From: an uncultured Erythrobacter sp.
GTDB taxonomy: Bacteria > Pseudomonadota > Alphaproteobacteria > Sphingomonadales > Sphingomonadaceae
DNA: 64,000 bases
Reading direction: 5' to 3'
NCBI GenBank assembly: GCA_947495555.1
Contig: CANLZI010000001.1
Location: 472,861-536,860, forward strand
The notes below the pieces were generated by a model that was not told the origin of the DNA, searched no databases, and saw only the letters and a program-made list of their open reading frames with translations. Positions within the stretch are counted from its first letter, which is position 1; each line of letters starts with the position of its first letter. Of this stretch, positions 27,968 through 36,484 are shown piece by piece. A program made the translations under genes and the position numbers.

Positions 27968-28735
27968 ATGACACATCCAGCCCCCTCAATTGCCGCGCAA
28001 TTCAACGCCGCCATCGACTGGTGGAAAGAGGCTGGCGTCGATTATGATTATGCCGATAACGCTACGGAGTGGCTGGCTGAGCCCGAGCCAACACCGGAAC
28101 AGGTGGCAGCCGAGGTAAAGGCCGCAACCAAGGCTGCCGTGGCAGAACAAAAGCCCGCACCAGCGCCTGAAAAAATTGACCTTTTGGGGCAAAATCCTCC
28201 ACAAGATTTAGCCGCATGGCGTGAGTTTTGGCTCAGCGAGCCGGGACTGGACGCGGTTGGACCACGGGGCCGGATTGCCGCCCAAGGCGAGGCCAAAGCC
28301 GAATTGATGGTGTTGGTTGTCGATCCCGAAGAAGGTGACCGTGACCAACTGCTGTCCCTTTCCCAAGGTCAATTGCTCAACCGGATTCTGGCCGCGATGG
28401 GCACCGACCGTCCAAATATCTATCTCGCCTCCGCCCTTCCCCGCCACACTCCCATGGCCGATTGCCATGCGTTGGCTGCTGGCGGATTTGAAGGATTGCT
28501 GCGCCATCATATCGAATTGGCTGGCCCGAAACGCATTTTGGCGCTCGGCCGCAACATTCTGCCGTTTTTGGGACACGAAGCGGCGCAGGATCATGCCGCG
28601 TTAAGCGAACACTGTCATGACGATCACAGCACGCCACTGATGGTGGCAGAAAGCCTTGAGAGCATGATGGGGTCGCCCCGGCTCAAGGCACGCTTTTGGC
28701 GGAGATGGCTGGCATGGACACACAATTCCCAATGA
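27968..28735 (+). CDS. degenerate uracil-DNA glycosylase superfamily protein
   Basis: The C-terminal 170 residues follow the family 4 UDG pattern: GQLLNRILAAMG, NIYLASALPRHTP and RHHIELAGPKRILALGRNILPFLG. However, the catalytic motif normally GE-A-PG-EED is replaced by VVDPEEGDRDQ, and the four Fe-S cysteines of family 4 are not present. The N-terminal 80 residues are Ala/Glu/Pro-rich. It may therefore have lost glycosylase activity or use other residues. The start is ATG 27968. Its end overlaps the slt gene, so the two are coupled. Confidence 0.7.
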   Translation: MTHPAPSIAAQFNAAIDWWKEAGVDYDYADNATEWLAEPEPTPEQVAAEVKAATKAAVAEQKPAPAPEKIDLLGQNPPQDLAAWREFWLSEPGLDAVGPRGRIAAQGEAKAELMVLVVDPEEGDRDQLLSLSQGQLLNRILAAMGTDRPNIYLASALPRHTPMADCHALAAGGFEGLLRHHIELAGPKRILALGRNILPFLGHEAAQDHAALSEHCHDDHSTPLMVAESLESMMGSPRLKARFWRRWLAWTHNSQ

Positions 28736-30519
28736 TTGGCCGCACATGGGCTGCGATGGCCTTGGGCGCAGGGCTTGTCACAGCCTATACCGCTCCTGCA
28801 GCGGCCCAATCAGCCGCGCCCGCCACCAGCACTGCGCAATACTTCACTGCCAAGGCCAAAAGCGACATCGTGCCCTCTATCCTGAGCGATGCCGAGAGAG
28901 CCTATTACGCCTCGCTATTTTCGGCGATAAATGGCGAGGATTGGGAGAAGGTTGAAGGCCTGCTGGAAGAACGCGACAGCGGATTACTGCACGCGGTTGC
29001 TTTGGCCGAATATTACACCCACGCTAACAGCCCTGCCGTTTCGGCAGATCAGGTCGCACGATGGTTCGATATCGGTTTGTTATTGCCCCAGGCCGAACAA
29101 TTGGGCCGTTTGGGACAGAGGCGCGGTCTGGAATTTATCCCCTCGCTGCCGCAACCCAACTCGTTCCAAAGGCAGCGGGGCACATCAAAACGCATTCGTC
29201 CGCGCAGCGTTGACGATGGGACCATGCCGGAAGACATCGAGCAAGCCATCCTGGCCCATATCCGCGATGATGATCCCGATGGCGCACGGATATTGCTGGA
29301 TGGTATCGATGCCAATCTCAGCTCAGCAGCGCGTGCTGAATGGCGCCAGAAAGTAGCGTGGAGCTATTACATCGAGAACAACGATCGCTCCGCCTTTGCC
29401 ATGGCGCAAACCGTCTCGGTTGGATCGGGTGCTTGGGTGGCCGAAGGCGCATGGGTTGAAGGCTTGGCAGCGTGGAGACTGGGAGATTGCACCAGTGCAG
29501 TCAACGCTTTTGGCCGAGCAGCCACTCAATCCACCAACACCGAGCTGACCGCAGCAGCGCATTTCTGGGCGAGCCGATCTCTGATCCGGTGCCGCAAGCC
29601 AGCCGAGGCCGAGCAGCATTTGCAGGCCGCCACAAGGTTCGATGAAACGCTGTACGGCATGATCGCCATAGAACAACGCGGACAACGTCTGCCCGATCAA
29701 TATGCGACCCCAGATTTGACCGAGCGCGATTGGCGCAGGCTGAGCGACAAGACCAATGTTCGCACAGCCGTGGCGCTGATGGAGATCGAGCGGGACGATC
29801 TGGCCGATGAAATTTTACGGCATCAGGCCCGCATAGGAGATTCGGGCGATTTCCGTGCTTTATCACGCCTTGCTCGCGAACTCGGTCTACCGCGCACGCA
29901 AATCTGGATGGCTCATAATGCGCCGCGTGGCAGTCGGTCAGAGCCTGCCTTGCACTATCCCACGGCACGGTGGGAACCCAGCGACGGATGGCGGGTCGAC
30001 CCTGCCTTGGCCTTTGCCCATGCCTTGCAGGAATCCAGCTTCAGGACATCCGCCGTCAGCCCCGCCAATGCGCGCGGTTTGATGCAGATCACGCCGATCA
30101 CGGTGCGCCAACATGCCGGGCGGCTGAATATGAACGCCAGCTATGTCAATCTGAACGATCCGGCGGTGAACCTGTCCTTCGGTCAGGAAAACCTCAACAT
30201 GCTGCGTGACAGCCGCGCCACGCAAGGGCTGCTGCCCAAGATCATGGCGGCCTATAATGCGGGCGTTACCCCGATCACACGGTGGAACAGCGAAGTGCGC
30301 GATAATGGAGATCCGCTGCTCTATATGGAATCGATCCCCTATTGGGAAACGCGCGGCTATGTCGCCATCGTGATGCGCAATTACTGGATGTACGAGCGGC
30401 AGGCCAATGTCCCCTCGCCCAGCAGAATTGCATTGTCACAGGGTAAATGGCCCACCTTTCCTGCACTCAACGGAAATTCCAGCACGGCGGACGGTGTTCG
30501 CCTGACTCGCGACAGATAA
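28714..30519 (+). CDS. slt: soluble lytic murein transglycosylase
   Basis: The periplasmic enzyme cleaves glycan strands with 1,6-anhydro product. A signal peptide ends near TAPAAAQSAA; a long helical superhelix region follows, then the catalytic domain with FAHALQESSFRTSAVSPANARGL (catalytic Glu), MQITP and LPKIMAAYNAGVTPI. I start at ATG 28714, which has GGAG 9 bases upstream; ATG 28732 overlapping the UDG-like stop is an alternative. Length of about 600 matches Slt70-type proteins. Confidence 0.93.
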   Translation: MDTQFPMIGRTWAAMALGAGLVTAYTAPAAAQSAAPATSTAQYFTAKAKSDIVPSILSDAERAYYASLFSAINGEDWEKVEGLLEERDSGLLHAVALAEYYTHANSPAVSADQVARWFDIGLLLPQAEQLGRLGQRRGLEFIPSLPQPNSFQRQRGTSKRIRPRSVDDGTMPEDIEQAILAHIRDDDPDGARILLDGIDANLSSAARAEWRQKVAWSYYIENNDRSAFAMAQTVSVGSGAWVAEGAWVEGLAAWRLGDCTSAVNAFGRAATQSTNTELTAAAHFWASRSLIRCRKPAEAEQHLQAATRFDETLYGMIAIEQRGQRLPDQYATPDLTERDWRRLSDKTNVRTAVALMEIERDDLADEILRHQARIGDSGDFRALSRLARELGLPRTQIWMAHNAPRGSRSEPALHYPTARWEPSDGWRVDPALAFAHALQESSFRTSAVSPANARGLMQITPITVRQHAGRLNMNASYVNLNDPAVNLSFGQENLNMLRDSRATQGLLPKIMAAYNAGVTPITRWNSEVRDNGDPLLYMESIPYWETRGYVAIVMRNYWMYERQANVPSPSRIALSQGKWPTFPALNGNSSTADGVRLTRDR

Positions 30520-30531
30520 CAGGGGCAACGC

Positions 30532-31059
30532 ATGGCCATCGATACAGATAGACAATTCAAGCCGATCAACATTGCGGTGGCGACAGTGTCTGACACGCGC
30601 ACGCCGGACAATGACACATCGGGCGATATTCTGGCAGAGCGCGTGACAGCGGCTGGCCACAATTTGGCTGCGCGTATTATCGTGAAGGACGATGCGACTG
30701 TGCTTGCCGAGCAATTCAACACCTGGATCGATGATCCCGCGATTGATACCATTGTCTCGACCGGCGGCACCGGTCTGACCGGACGCGATGTCACGCCAGA
30801 GGCGCTCGACCGCGTAAAGGACAAGGATATTCCCGGTTTTGGCGAAGTGTTTCGCTATCTCAGCTTGAAAACCATAGGCACCAGTACGGTCCAATCGCGT
30901 GCCTGTGCGGTGGTGGCGCGCGGCACCTATCTGTTTGCCCTGCCCGGATCAAACGGAGCGGTAAAAGACGGCTGGGATGGCATCCTTGCCGAGCAATTGG
31001 ACAGCCGCAACCGTCCCTGCAACTTTGTCGAACTGATGCCGCGCTTGAAGGAAGTCTAG
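30532..31059 (+). CDS. moaB: molybdenum cofactor biosynthesis protein B
   Basis: The 175-residue protein belongs to the MoaB/MogA family that adenylates molybdopterin or assists in its metal insertion. It has VATVSDTRTPDNDTSGD, the conserved IVSTGGTGLTGRDVTPEAL and FALPGSNGAVKDGWDGIL. It begins 12 bases after slt and no other moa gene is nearby. It ends tail-to-tail with the YcxB-like gene; both stop codons use the same CTAG at 31056-31059. Confidence 0.93.
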   Translation: MAIDTDRQFKPINIAVATVSDTRTPDNDTSGDILAERVTAAGHNLAARIIVKDDATVLAEQFNTWIDDPAIDTIVSTGGTGLTGRDVTPEALDRVKDKDIPGFGEVFRYLSLKTIGTSTVQSRACAVVARGTYLFALPGSNGAVKDGWDGILAEQLDSRNRPCNFVELMPRLKEV

Positions 31060-31574
31060 AGCTTCTTCAGACCCGATGCGGTGATACACGCGATCAGGTC
31101 AGCTTGCTGTTCGTCGCTAAAGGCGGCTTTGGGCAGCAGATTATACATCATCTCGCTTTGCATCAGCAGGATCACGCTTTCTCCGCCGGCCCAGGCATGC
31201 AAATCATTCCATCCTATGCGTGTCCGGCCGCTTTCGCCTCGCAATGAAAAGCCATCGTCACTCCATTCAAACGTGGCCTGTTCCTTGATCAGTGCAGTTT
31301 GCTGGAATGTTCGGCTCGCCTGACGCGGCAATACCCAATATTGCAGCACTGCAAGAATGCCTGCCAGCGCCAGCGCCAGCCAGGCAAGGACCGGCAATAC
31401 TAAGCCAAAGCGTGTCCCGCTATCGCCGTTTAGCCACAGAGCGATCCCAGCAACGATCAGGATCAGCAAAAGGAAAGGGGCGAGCGGCAATTTCAATTTT
31501 CGACGCATAACCAAGCGCGCCGCTGCAACGGCATCATCTTCGCTCACGTTATACTTTGTAATGCGGCTGACCAT
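31056..31574 (-). CDS. YcxB-like membrane protein
   Basis: The protein has two adjacent hydrophobic segments (LPLAPFLLLILIVAGIALWL and FGLVLPVLAWLALALAGILA) followed by a soluble beta-rich domain with EWSDDGFSLRGESGRTRIGWNDLHAW, the pattern of the YcxB-like C-terminal domain. Function is unknown. I start at ATG 31574, 8 bases after the stop of the preceding oxidoreductase gene; the frame continues 11 codons upstream into that gene. Confidence 0.75.
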   Translation of the reverse strand: MVSRITKYNVSEDDAVAAARLVMRRKLKLPLAPFLLLILIVAGIALWLNGDSGTRFGLVLPVLAWLALALAGILAVLQYWVLPRQASRTFQQTALIKEQATFEWSDDGFSLRGESGRTRIGWNDLHAWAGGESVILLMQSEMMYNLLPKAAFSDEQQADLIACITASGLKKL

Positions 31575-31582
31575 GGCGTTCC

Positions 31583-33205
31583 CTAATTCTCGTCTACATA
31601 GTTCCATATCTCGGAAATCACGACCGAACCTTCGCCAACAGCTGAGGCAACCCGCTTTGTCGATCCTGCACGGATGTCACCTGCGGCAAAAATGCCGGGA
31701 TGCGAAGTGGCATAGGTAGATCCTGCGCCCGCAGCGTCTCCGCATAACACAAAGCCTTTGTCGTCCAGCTCAATCATGCCAGAAAGCCAATCGGTGTTGG
31801 GAGCTGCACCGACCATGATGAACAGATTGGCTGCGTCTATCTCTAGTGCGGCGCCTTGCTTCGTCAGCGTTAGATTTTCTAACTGAGACGCATCACTTGG
31901 ACCGTTCAGCGAAGCAACCTGGGTTTCATAATGGATGGTGATGTTTGAAGCTGCGACCAAGCGGCTGCTTAGATAACTCGACATGGATGCGGCCAAGGAC
32001 TTCCCGCGCACCAACAGGTGCACATGGCTGGCATGGCGGCTGAGGAACATCGCGGCCTGCCCGGCAGAATTGCCACCACCGATGATGGCCACCTCTTTAC
32101 CCTTGCACAGCCGGGCCTCCATATCTGTTGCGGCATAGAAAACCCCGGCGCCCTCAAACTCTTCAAGGCGTTCCAAGGGTAAGCGGCGATATTGCACACC
32201 TGCGGACACCAAGATCGATCGCGCGCAGACGACGGTCTTGCAATCAAGGGTAACGCAGAACACTCCATCTTCTCTCTGCGAAACGGCCGTGGCGCGCCGG
32301 GGAACAGCAAACCGCGTTCCGAATTTCATGGCCTGAATGTGACCGCGCCATAGCAAGTCAGATCCGGAAATACCGGTCGGAAAACCCATGTAGTTTTCGA
32401 TCCGGCTGGATGTTCCCGCCTGTCCTCCGACCGCCACATCATCCACCACCATGGCGCACAATCCCTCTGCGCCAGCATAAACCGCCGCTGCAATGCCAGC
32501 AGGGCCGCCGCCAACAATCAACACATCAAGCGTTTCCTCATCGGTGATGTCTTGATCGATACCTATAAGCTGAGCGATCTTGCGCGGTGTCGCATCCTCA
32601 ATCACTTTGTCTTTGCCAAAGACCACCACAGGCTCGCTATGAGAAATCTTGCACGCCTTTGCTTCTGCATTGGCCTCGGCGCTGTCCAGCTCCAGCGATT
32701 CAAATGGGATCTTGTTACGTGTGGCAAAAGCGACGACCCGCTGAAGTTCCGGGCTACGTTCTGCGCCGATAATCTTCAATGAACTGTCGTTGTCCTCCAG
32801 TTGCCGGCGCCGCCTTGCTGCGAATACCGAGATGATAATGTCGGACATCTCGGGGATCTTGGCCATCAATTCCAACATCGCTGGCCGCGGGGCCTCCAAG
32901 GTGCGCGTTTGCTTGGCCGCGCGCATCGGAAGCGTCACATTCGCTCCGCTGAGGAAGGATATTTCGCCCATAAATTGCGACGGACCCAGGGTCGATTCCA
33001 GCATCCGTTCGCCACTGAAAGGATCGACCACTTCGATCTCACCCTCCAGAACATAGACAAACCGATCCATCCGATCGCCGGGATTTATTACCGGGTCGCC
33101 CACTTCATAATTCTTCTCGGTCGCGATCGCTCGGATGGCCTCTACATGATCATCATGCAGCGGTGTCCGCCGCATCTGGCGCAGGTCATCAGCAAGAGAT
33201 TCCAT
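31583..33205 (-). CDS. cyclic nucleotide-binding / thioredoxin reductase-like FAD oxidoreductase
   Basis: Three regions are seen. Residues about 20-135 form a cNMP-binding domain (VLEGEIEVVDPFSGE, FMGEISFLSG). Residues about 142-217 resemble a thioredoxin-like domain without its cysteines. From 225 on lies a TrxR-type FAD/NAD(P) module with VGGGPAGIAAAVYAG, GGQAGTSSRIENYMGFP and VAIIGGGNSAGQAAMFL. The redox CxxC expected before the second nucleotide-binding site is replaced by AATD, so it cannot act as a classical thioredoxin reductase. The Arg and Glu of the nucleotide-binding loop are only partly recognisable, so ligand binding is uncertain. Confidence 0.85.
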   Translation of the reverse strand: MESLADDLRQMRRTPLHDDHVEAIRAIATEKNYEVGDPVINPGDRMDRFVYVLEGEIEVVDPFSGERMLESTLGPSQFMGEISFLSGANVTLPMRAAKQTRTLEAPRPAMLELMAKIPEMSDIIISVFAARRRRQLEDNDSSLKIIGAERSPELQRVVAFATRNKIPFESLELDSAEANAEAKACKISHSEPVVVFGKDKVIEDATPRKIAQLIGIDQDITDEETLDVLIVGGGPAGIAAAVYAGAEGLCAMVVDDVAVGGQAGTSSRIENYMGFPTGISGSDLLWRGHIQAMKFGTRFAVPRRATAVSQREDGVFCVTLDCKTVVCARSILVSAGVQYRRLPLERLEEFEGAGVFYAATDMEARLCKGKEVAIIGGGNSAGQAAMFLSRHASHVHLLVRGKSLAASMSSYLSSRLVAASNITIHYETQVASLNGPSDASQLENLTLTKQGAALEIDAANLFIMVGAAPNTDWLSGMIELDDKGFVLCGDAAGAGSTYATSHPGIFAAGDIRAGSTKRVASAVGEGSVVISEIWNYVDEN

Positions 33206-33303
33206 AATTTGACCTTTGATCGACTGAGTAAATGATGCCGGAATGGCCTTTGCGTCGTTCTATAGCAAGCCCGTGCTGGACCAAGCGAAGGCCCGTGCGT
33301 TGC

Positions 33304-33744
33304 CTATCCGAAACCCCCACCGGCCTCGCCCGGCTCGAACCGCATTAAGCGGCTATCGACCAAGGCAGCGGTGCGATTGACCACCGCCAATTGATAATCG
33401 GGATCTTTGATCATTTCAAAGAACGCGCCCGAGTTGGGATATTGCGCGACAAATCCATCATGCCACAATTTGTCGTCCGGCGTCGGCCCGGTGACCATGG
33501 TCTGAAACGCACCGCGCCACACGATCGTGCCGCCAACGCGGTTGAAGATCGGCCCCGATGTTTTGCCATATTCCTGATAGGCGCGCTTACCCGACCAGCC
33601 ATTGCCGTGATGTTCGTGCCCTTCAGGATATTCCGCCAGATCGCGAAAACGCAGCAAATTGAGCATGTGGATCGGCTCGTCGCGCGGCAAATCCTTGAAC
33701 GCTTTGAAGTTCTCTGGTGATGGATCGATATAAAAATCAGTCAT
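33304..33744 (-). CDS. DUF1330 family protein, copy A
   Basis: The 146-residue protein has the DUF1330 (dimeric alpha-beta barrel-like) segments EPIHMLNLLRFRDLAEYP and YPNSGAFFEMIKDPDYQLAVVNRTAALVDSRL. Family function is unknown. It is a tandem paralogue of the gene at 33769, sharing most of these motif positions, with a longer Gly-rich middle (HEHHGNGWSGKRAY) and tail. Confidence 0.8.
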   Translation of the reverse strand: MTDFYIDPSPENFKAFKDLPRDEPIHMLNLLRFRDLAEYPEGHEHHGNGWSGKRAYQEYGKTSGPIFNRVGGTIVWRGAFQTMVTGPTPDDKLWHDGFVAQYPNSGAFFEMIKDPDYQLAVVNRTAALVDSRLMRFEPGEAGGGFG

Positions 33745-33768
33745 GAAAACTCGCTTTATAATGGATTG

Positions 33769-34182
33769 TCATGATCGTGGCTTGGTACGGAATATTCTCG
33801 AATCTGAAAGCGCAGCTGCACGGTTGATGGTCACGGCTTGATATTCCGGATCAGCAATCATCTCCAAGAACACCCGAGCGCTCGGATACTCTGCGATCAG
33901 CATGTCGTCCCAAACTTCGTCGACAGAACCTATCGTGGTCGATTGGAACAATCCCCTCCAGACCAGCCGCGCACCAATGCGTTCGAAGATCGAACCCAAT
34001 TGCGAGATATACTCTTCATAGGCCCGCTCTCCGGTCCAACCGTTGTCAACGGACGCGTGATCTGCGGGATATTCGGCCTGGTCCCGATACTTCAGAAAAT
34101 TGAGCATATGAATGGGTTCACCATCGGGAATTGCGCTGAAGGCGGCCAAATTGGCCTCATCCGGCATAATATATTGGGTCAT
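33769..34182 (-). CDS. DUF1330 family protein, copy B
   Basis: The 137-residue paralogue of the next gene shows EPIHMLNFLKYRDQAEYP, NGWTGERAYEEY and YPSARVFLEMIADPEYQAVTINR. The pair lies 24 bases apart and 9 bases downstream of the pseudouridine synthase gene, so it is probably part of the same transcript as the fatty acyl-CoA ligase. No substrate can be inferred from sequence. Confidence 0.8.
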   Translation of the reverse strand: MTQYIMPDEANLAAFSAIPDGEPIHMLNFLKYRDQAEYPADHASVDNGWTGERAYEEYISQLGSIFERIGARLVWRGLFQSTTIGSVDEVWDDMLIAEYPSARVFLEMIADPEYQAVTINRAAALSDSRIFRTKPRS

Positions 34183-34191
34183 TCTCTCTCC

Positions 34192-34740
34192 TCAAACCTC
34201 CACTTCGCGCCATTCGCCCGGAGCCAGCCCTTCAACGCTCCAATCACCGATGCGCCACCTGATCAGACGCAAGGTTGGCAATCCAACCGCAGCCGTCATC
34301 CGCCGGACCTGCCGGTTTTTACCTTCTGTAATGCGCAGCGCAATCCAGCTGTCGGGGACATTCTTGCGAAACCGGATCGGCGGGTTGCGATCCCACAGCT
34401 CGGGTGGCTCCACCGGCTTGGCATCAGCCGGTCTGGTCATGCCATCCTTTAACCTGACCCCGCTTTGCAGCGCCGCAATGGCTTCGTCATTGGGCACGCC
34501 CTCAACCTGCGCGAGATAGGTCTTGGGCATCTTGTAACGCGGCTCTGCAATGCGTGCCTGCAGCCGTCCATCATCGGTCAACAGCAATAAGCCTTCGCTG
34601 TCCTTATCCAGCCGTCCGGCGGGATAGACATGCGGCACATCGACAAAGCTGGCCAAAGTGTCGCGCGCCTCTCCGCCCGCGCCACCGCTAAACTGCGATT
34701 GCACACCATAGGGCTTGTTGAGCAGGATGAGGCGCGAGAT
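34192..34740 (-). CDS. RluE/RsuA-type rRNA pseudouridine synthase, start codon unclear
   Basis: The protein follows E. coli RluE closely: AGRLDKDSEGLLLLTDDG with the catalytic Asp, RKNVPDSWIALRITEGKNRQ, VRRMTAAVGLPTLRLIR and GEWREVEV. RluE modifies a 23S rRNA uridine. The only canonical start is GTG 34704, but the same frame upstream encodes RLILLNKPYGVQSQF, the conserved N-terminus of the family. Between the preceding in-frame stop and 34704 I find no ATG, GTG or TTG. An ATC at 34740, 10 bases after GGAG, or a CTG are candidates. Coordinates use 34740. Confidence 0.8.
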   Translation of the reverse strand: MSRLILLNKPYGVQSQFSGGAGGEARDTLASFVDVPHVYPAGRLDKDSEGLLLLTDDGRLQARIAEPRYKMPKTYLAQVEGVPNDEAIAALQSGVRLKDGMTRPADAKPVEPPELWDRNPPIRFRKNVPDSWIALRITEGKNRQVRRMTAAVGLPTLRLIRWRIGDWSVEGLAPGEWREVEV

Positions 34741-34744
34741 GCGG

Positions 34745-36343
34745 TTAGGTCTCCAATGTATAGTCGGAAAAGCGTGCGCGCAGATCCTTCTTGGATATCT
34801 TGCCTGTCGCCGTGTGCGGAATATCGTCCACGAACTCGATGGCGTCAGGCAACCACCATTTTGCGATCAATGGCTTCAAATGATTCAACACATCATCTGC
34901 GCTGACATCCGCCCCTTCCGATCTTACAACAAACAACACAGGACGCTCGTCCCATTTGGGATGCGGCATGCCCACGCAGGCGGCCTCAGCCACGCCGGGA
35001 CAACCCACGGCTGCGTTTTCCAGTTCTACCGAGCTGATCCACTCGCCGCCCGACTTGATCACGTCTTTCGTACGGTCGGTCAGCTGCAAGGTGCCATCGG
35101 GGTGAATGATGCCAACATCGCCTGTGTCGAACCAACCTTCCTGGCTGGCTGCATCTTCCTCGGCTTTGAAATAGCGTTTGATGATCCACGGCCCACGAAT
35201 TTGCAGCGCGCCTGACGCCTCGCCATCGCGTGGAAGCTCGGTCATCATATCGTCCAGATCAACCGTGCGCAGCTCAACCCCAAAGATCGGCCGCCCCTGC
35301 ATGGCTGTCTTGTCGACCTTCTGTTCGAACGTCAGATCGTCCCAGTCAGCGGTGGGGCCGCCAACAGTGCCAATCGGAGAGGTTTCCGTCATGCCCCAAG
35401 CGTGCTGCACGCGAGTACCGTTTTTCATCAGTCGCTCGATCATGAAGCGAGGGCAGGCAGAGCCACCGATGGTTGCTGCTTTCAAAGGAGGAAGATCGAT
35501 GCCTTCCTTGTCGCAATATTGGAAATGCGCCAGCCAAACGGTTGGCACGCCTGCACTATCGGTCACCTTTTCGCGGATCATCAATTCGTGCAAAACTGCG
35601 GGATCATTGACGGCTGAAAAGACGAATTTGATGCCCGCCATCGCGCCGGCATAGGGCAAACCCCAGCTGGCCGCGTGGAACATGGGAACCACGGGCAACA
35701 TCACACTCGATGCGCTGAAATTAAAGGTCGCAGGCTGCAGACCCGCCAAAGCGTGGAACACGGTTGAGCGATGTTCATATTGGACACCCTTCGGATTGCC
35801 CGTCGTGCCGCTGGTGTAACAGATCATGCACGGGTCAGTTTCCGCCCCATCGACCCATTCAAAATTGCCGTCTTGTGCCCCGATCCAATCTTCAAAAGCA
35901 GGCGAATGATCGCCGCTATCATAGCAGATGTAGTGCTCAACCGTGGTCCATTTGTCCTTCATCCGGTCGACAATGGGCTGGAAGGCCGCATCATAACACA
36001 GCACCTTATCCTCGGCATGATTGACGATATATTCGAGCTGGTCATCGAACAGGCGAGGATTGACGGTGTGAAGAACGCCGCCCATTCCAGCAACGCCATA
36101 CCAGCTTACCAAATAGCGCGAATGGTTCATGGCCAGACTGGCCACCTTGTCGCCCTTTTTCAGGCCAAGCGCCTGCAACGCCTGCGCCATCTTCAGCGCA
36201 TCGGATCGAATACCGGCCCAATTGGTGCGTGTTTCTTGACCATCGGCCCAGCGCGTTACGATCTCGCGCTCGCCGGCTTCGCGTGCGGCATGGTCGATCA
36301 CATGGGTGATCCGCATGGTCCAGCTTTGCATCGCTCCAAGCAT
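34745..36343 (-). CDS. fatty acyl-CoA ligase (AMP-forming)
   Basis: This ANL enzyme has P-loop CYTSGTTGNPKGVQYEH, motif HAWGMTETSPIG, GWFDTGDVGIIHPDG and hinge LQLTDRTKDVIKSGGEWIS, and the C-terminal Lys in TATGKISKKDLR. It resembles the medium/long-chain AlkK-type acyl-CoA ligases that activate fatty acids for oxidation. I start at ATG 36343 (MLGAMQSWTMRITHV), preceded by GAGGAGAG; this gives 532 residues. It appears to head the operon continuing into the pseudouridine synthase and the DUF1330 pair. Confidence 0.92.
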   Translation of the reverse strand: MLGAMQSWTMRITHVIDHAAREAGEREIVTRWADGQETRTNWAGIRSDALKMAQALQALGLKKGDKVASLAMNHSRYLVSWYGVAGMGGVLHTVNPRLFDDQLEYIVNHAEDKVLCYDAAFQPIVDRMKDKWTTVEHYICYDSGDHSPAFEDWIGAQDGNFEWVDGAETDPCMICYTSGTTGNPKGVQYEHRSTVFHALAGLQPATFNFSASSVMLPVVPMFHAASWGLPYAGAMAGIKFVFSAVNDPAVLHELMIREKVTDSAGVPTVWLAHFQYCDKEGIDLPPLKAATIGGSACPRFMIERLMKNGTRVQHAWGMTETSPIGTVGGPTADWDDLTFEQKVDKTAMQGRPIFGVELRTVDLDDMMTELPRDGEASGALQIRGPWIIKRYFKAEEDAASQEGWFDTGDVGIIHPDGTLQLTDRTKDVIKSGGEWISSVELENAAVGCPGVAEAACVGMPHPKWDERPVLFVVRSEGADVSADDVLNHLKPLIAKWWLPDAIEFVDDIPHTATGKISKKDLRARFSDYTLET

Positions 36344-36436
36344 TGTCCACTCTCTCCTCAAAGGTAATTTCTGTTTGAAACTGTCATGCCGAGACAGGGT
36401 CCGCTTTGCAATCACTCAAAAGACTCAGACCAATTG

Positions 36437-36460
36437 AAAAGGGGCAGCTTGCGCCGCCCC
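36437..36460 (-). terminator. rho-independent terminator after the HTH-DUF4019 gene
   Basis: On the minus strand, 24 bases after the gene's stop, GGGGCGGC and GCTGCCCC (one G-U pair) form an 8-bp stem with a GCAA tetraloop, followed directly by TTTT. This is the clearest intrinsic terminator in the window and ends the dnaE-containing transcript. Confidence 0.85.
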
Positions 36461-36484
36461 ATATCCTGTCAAATTGTTTGTGCT

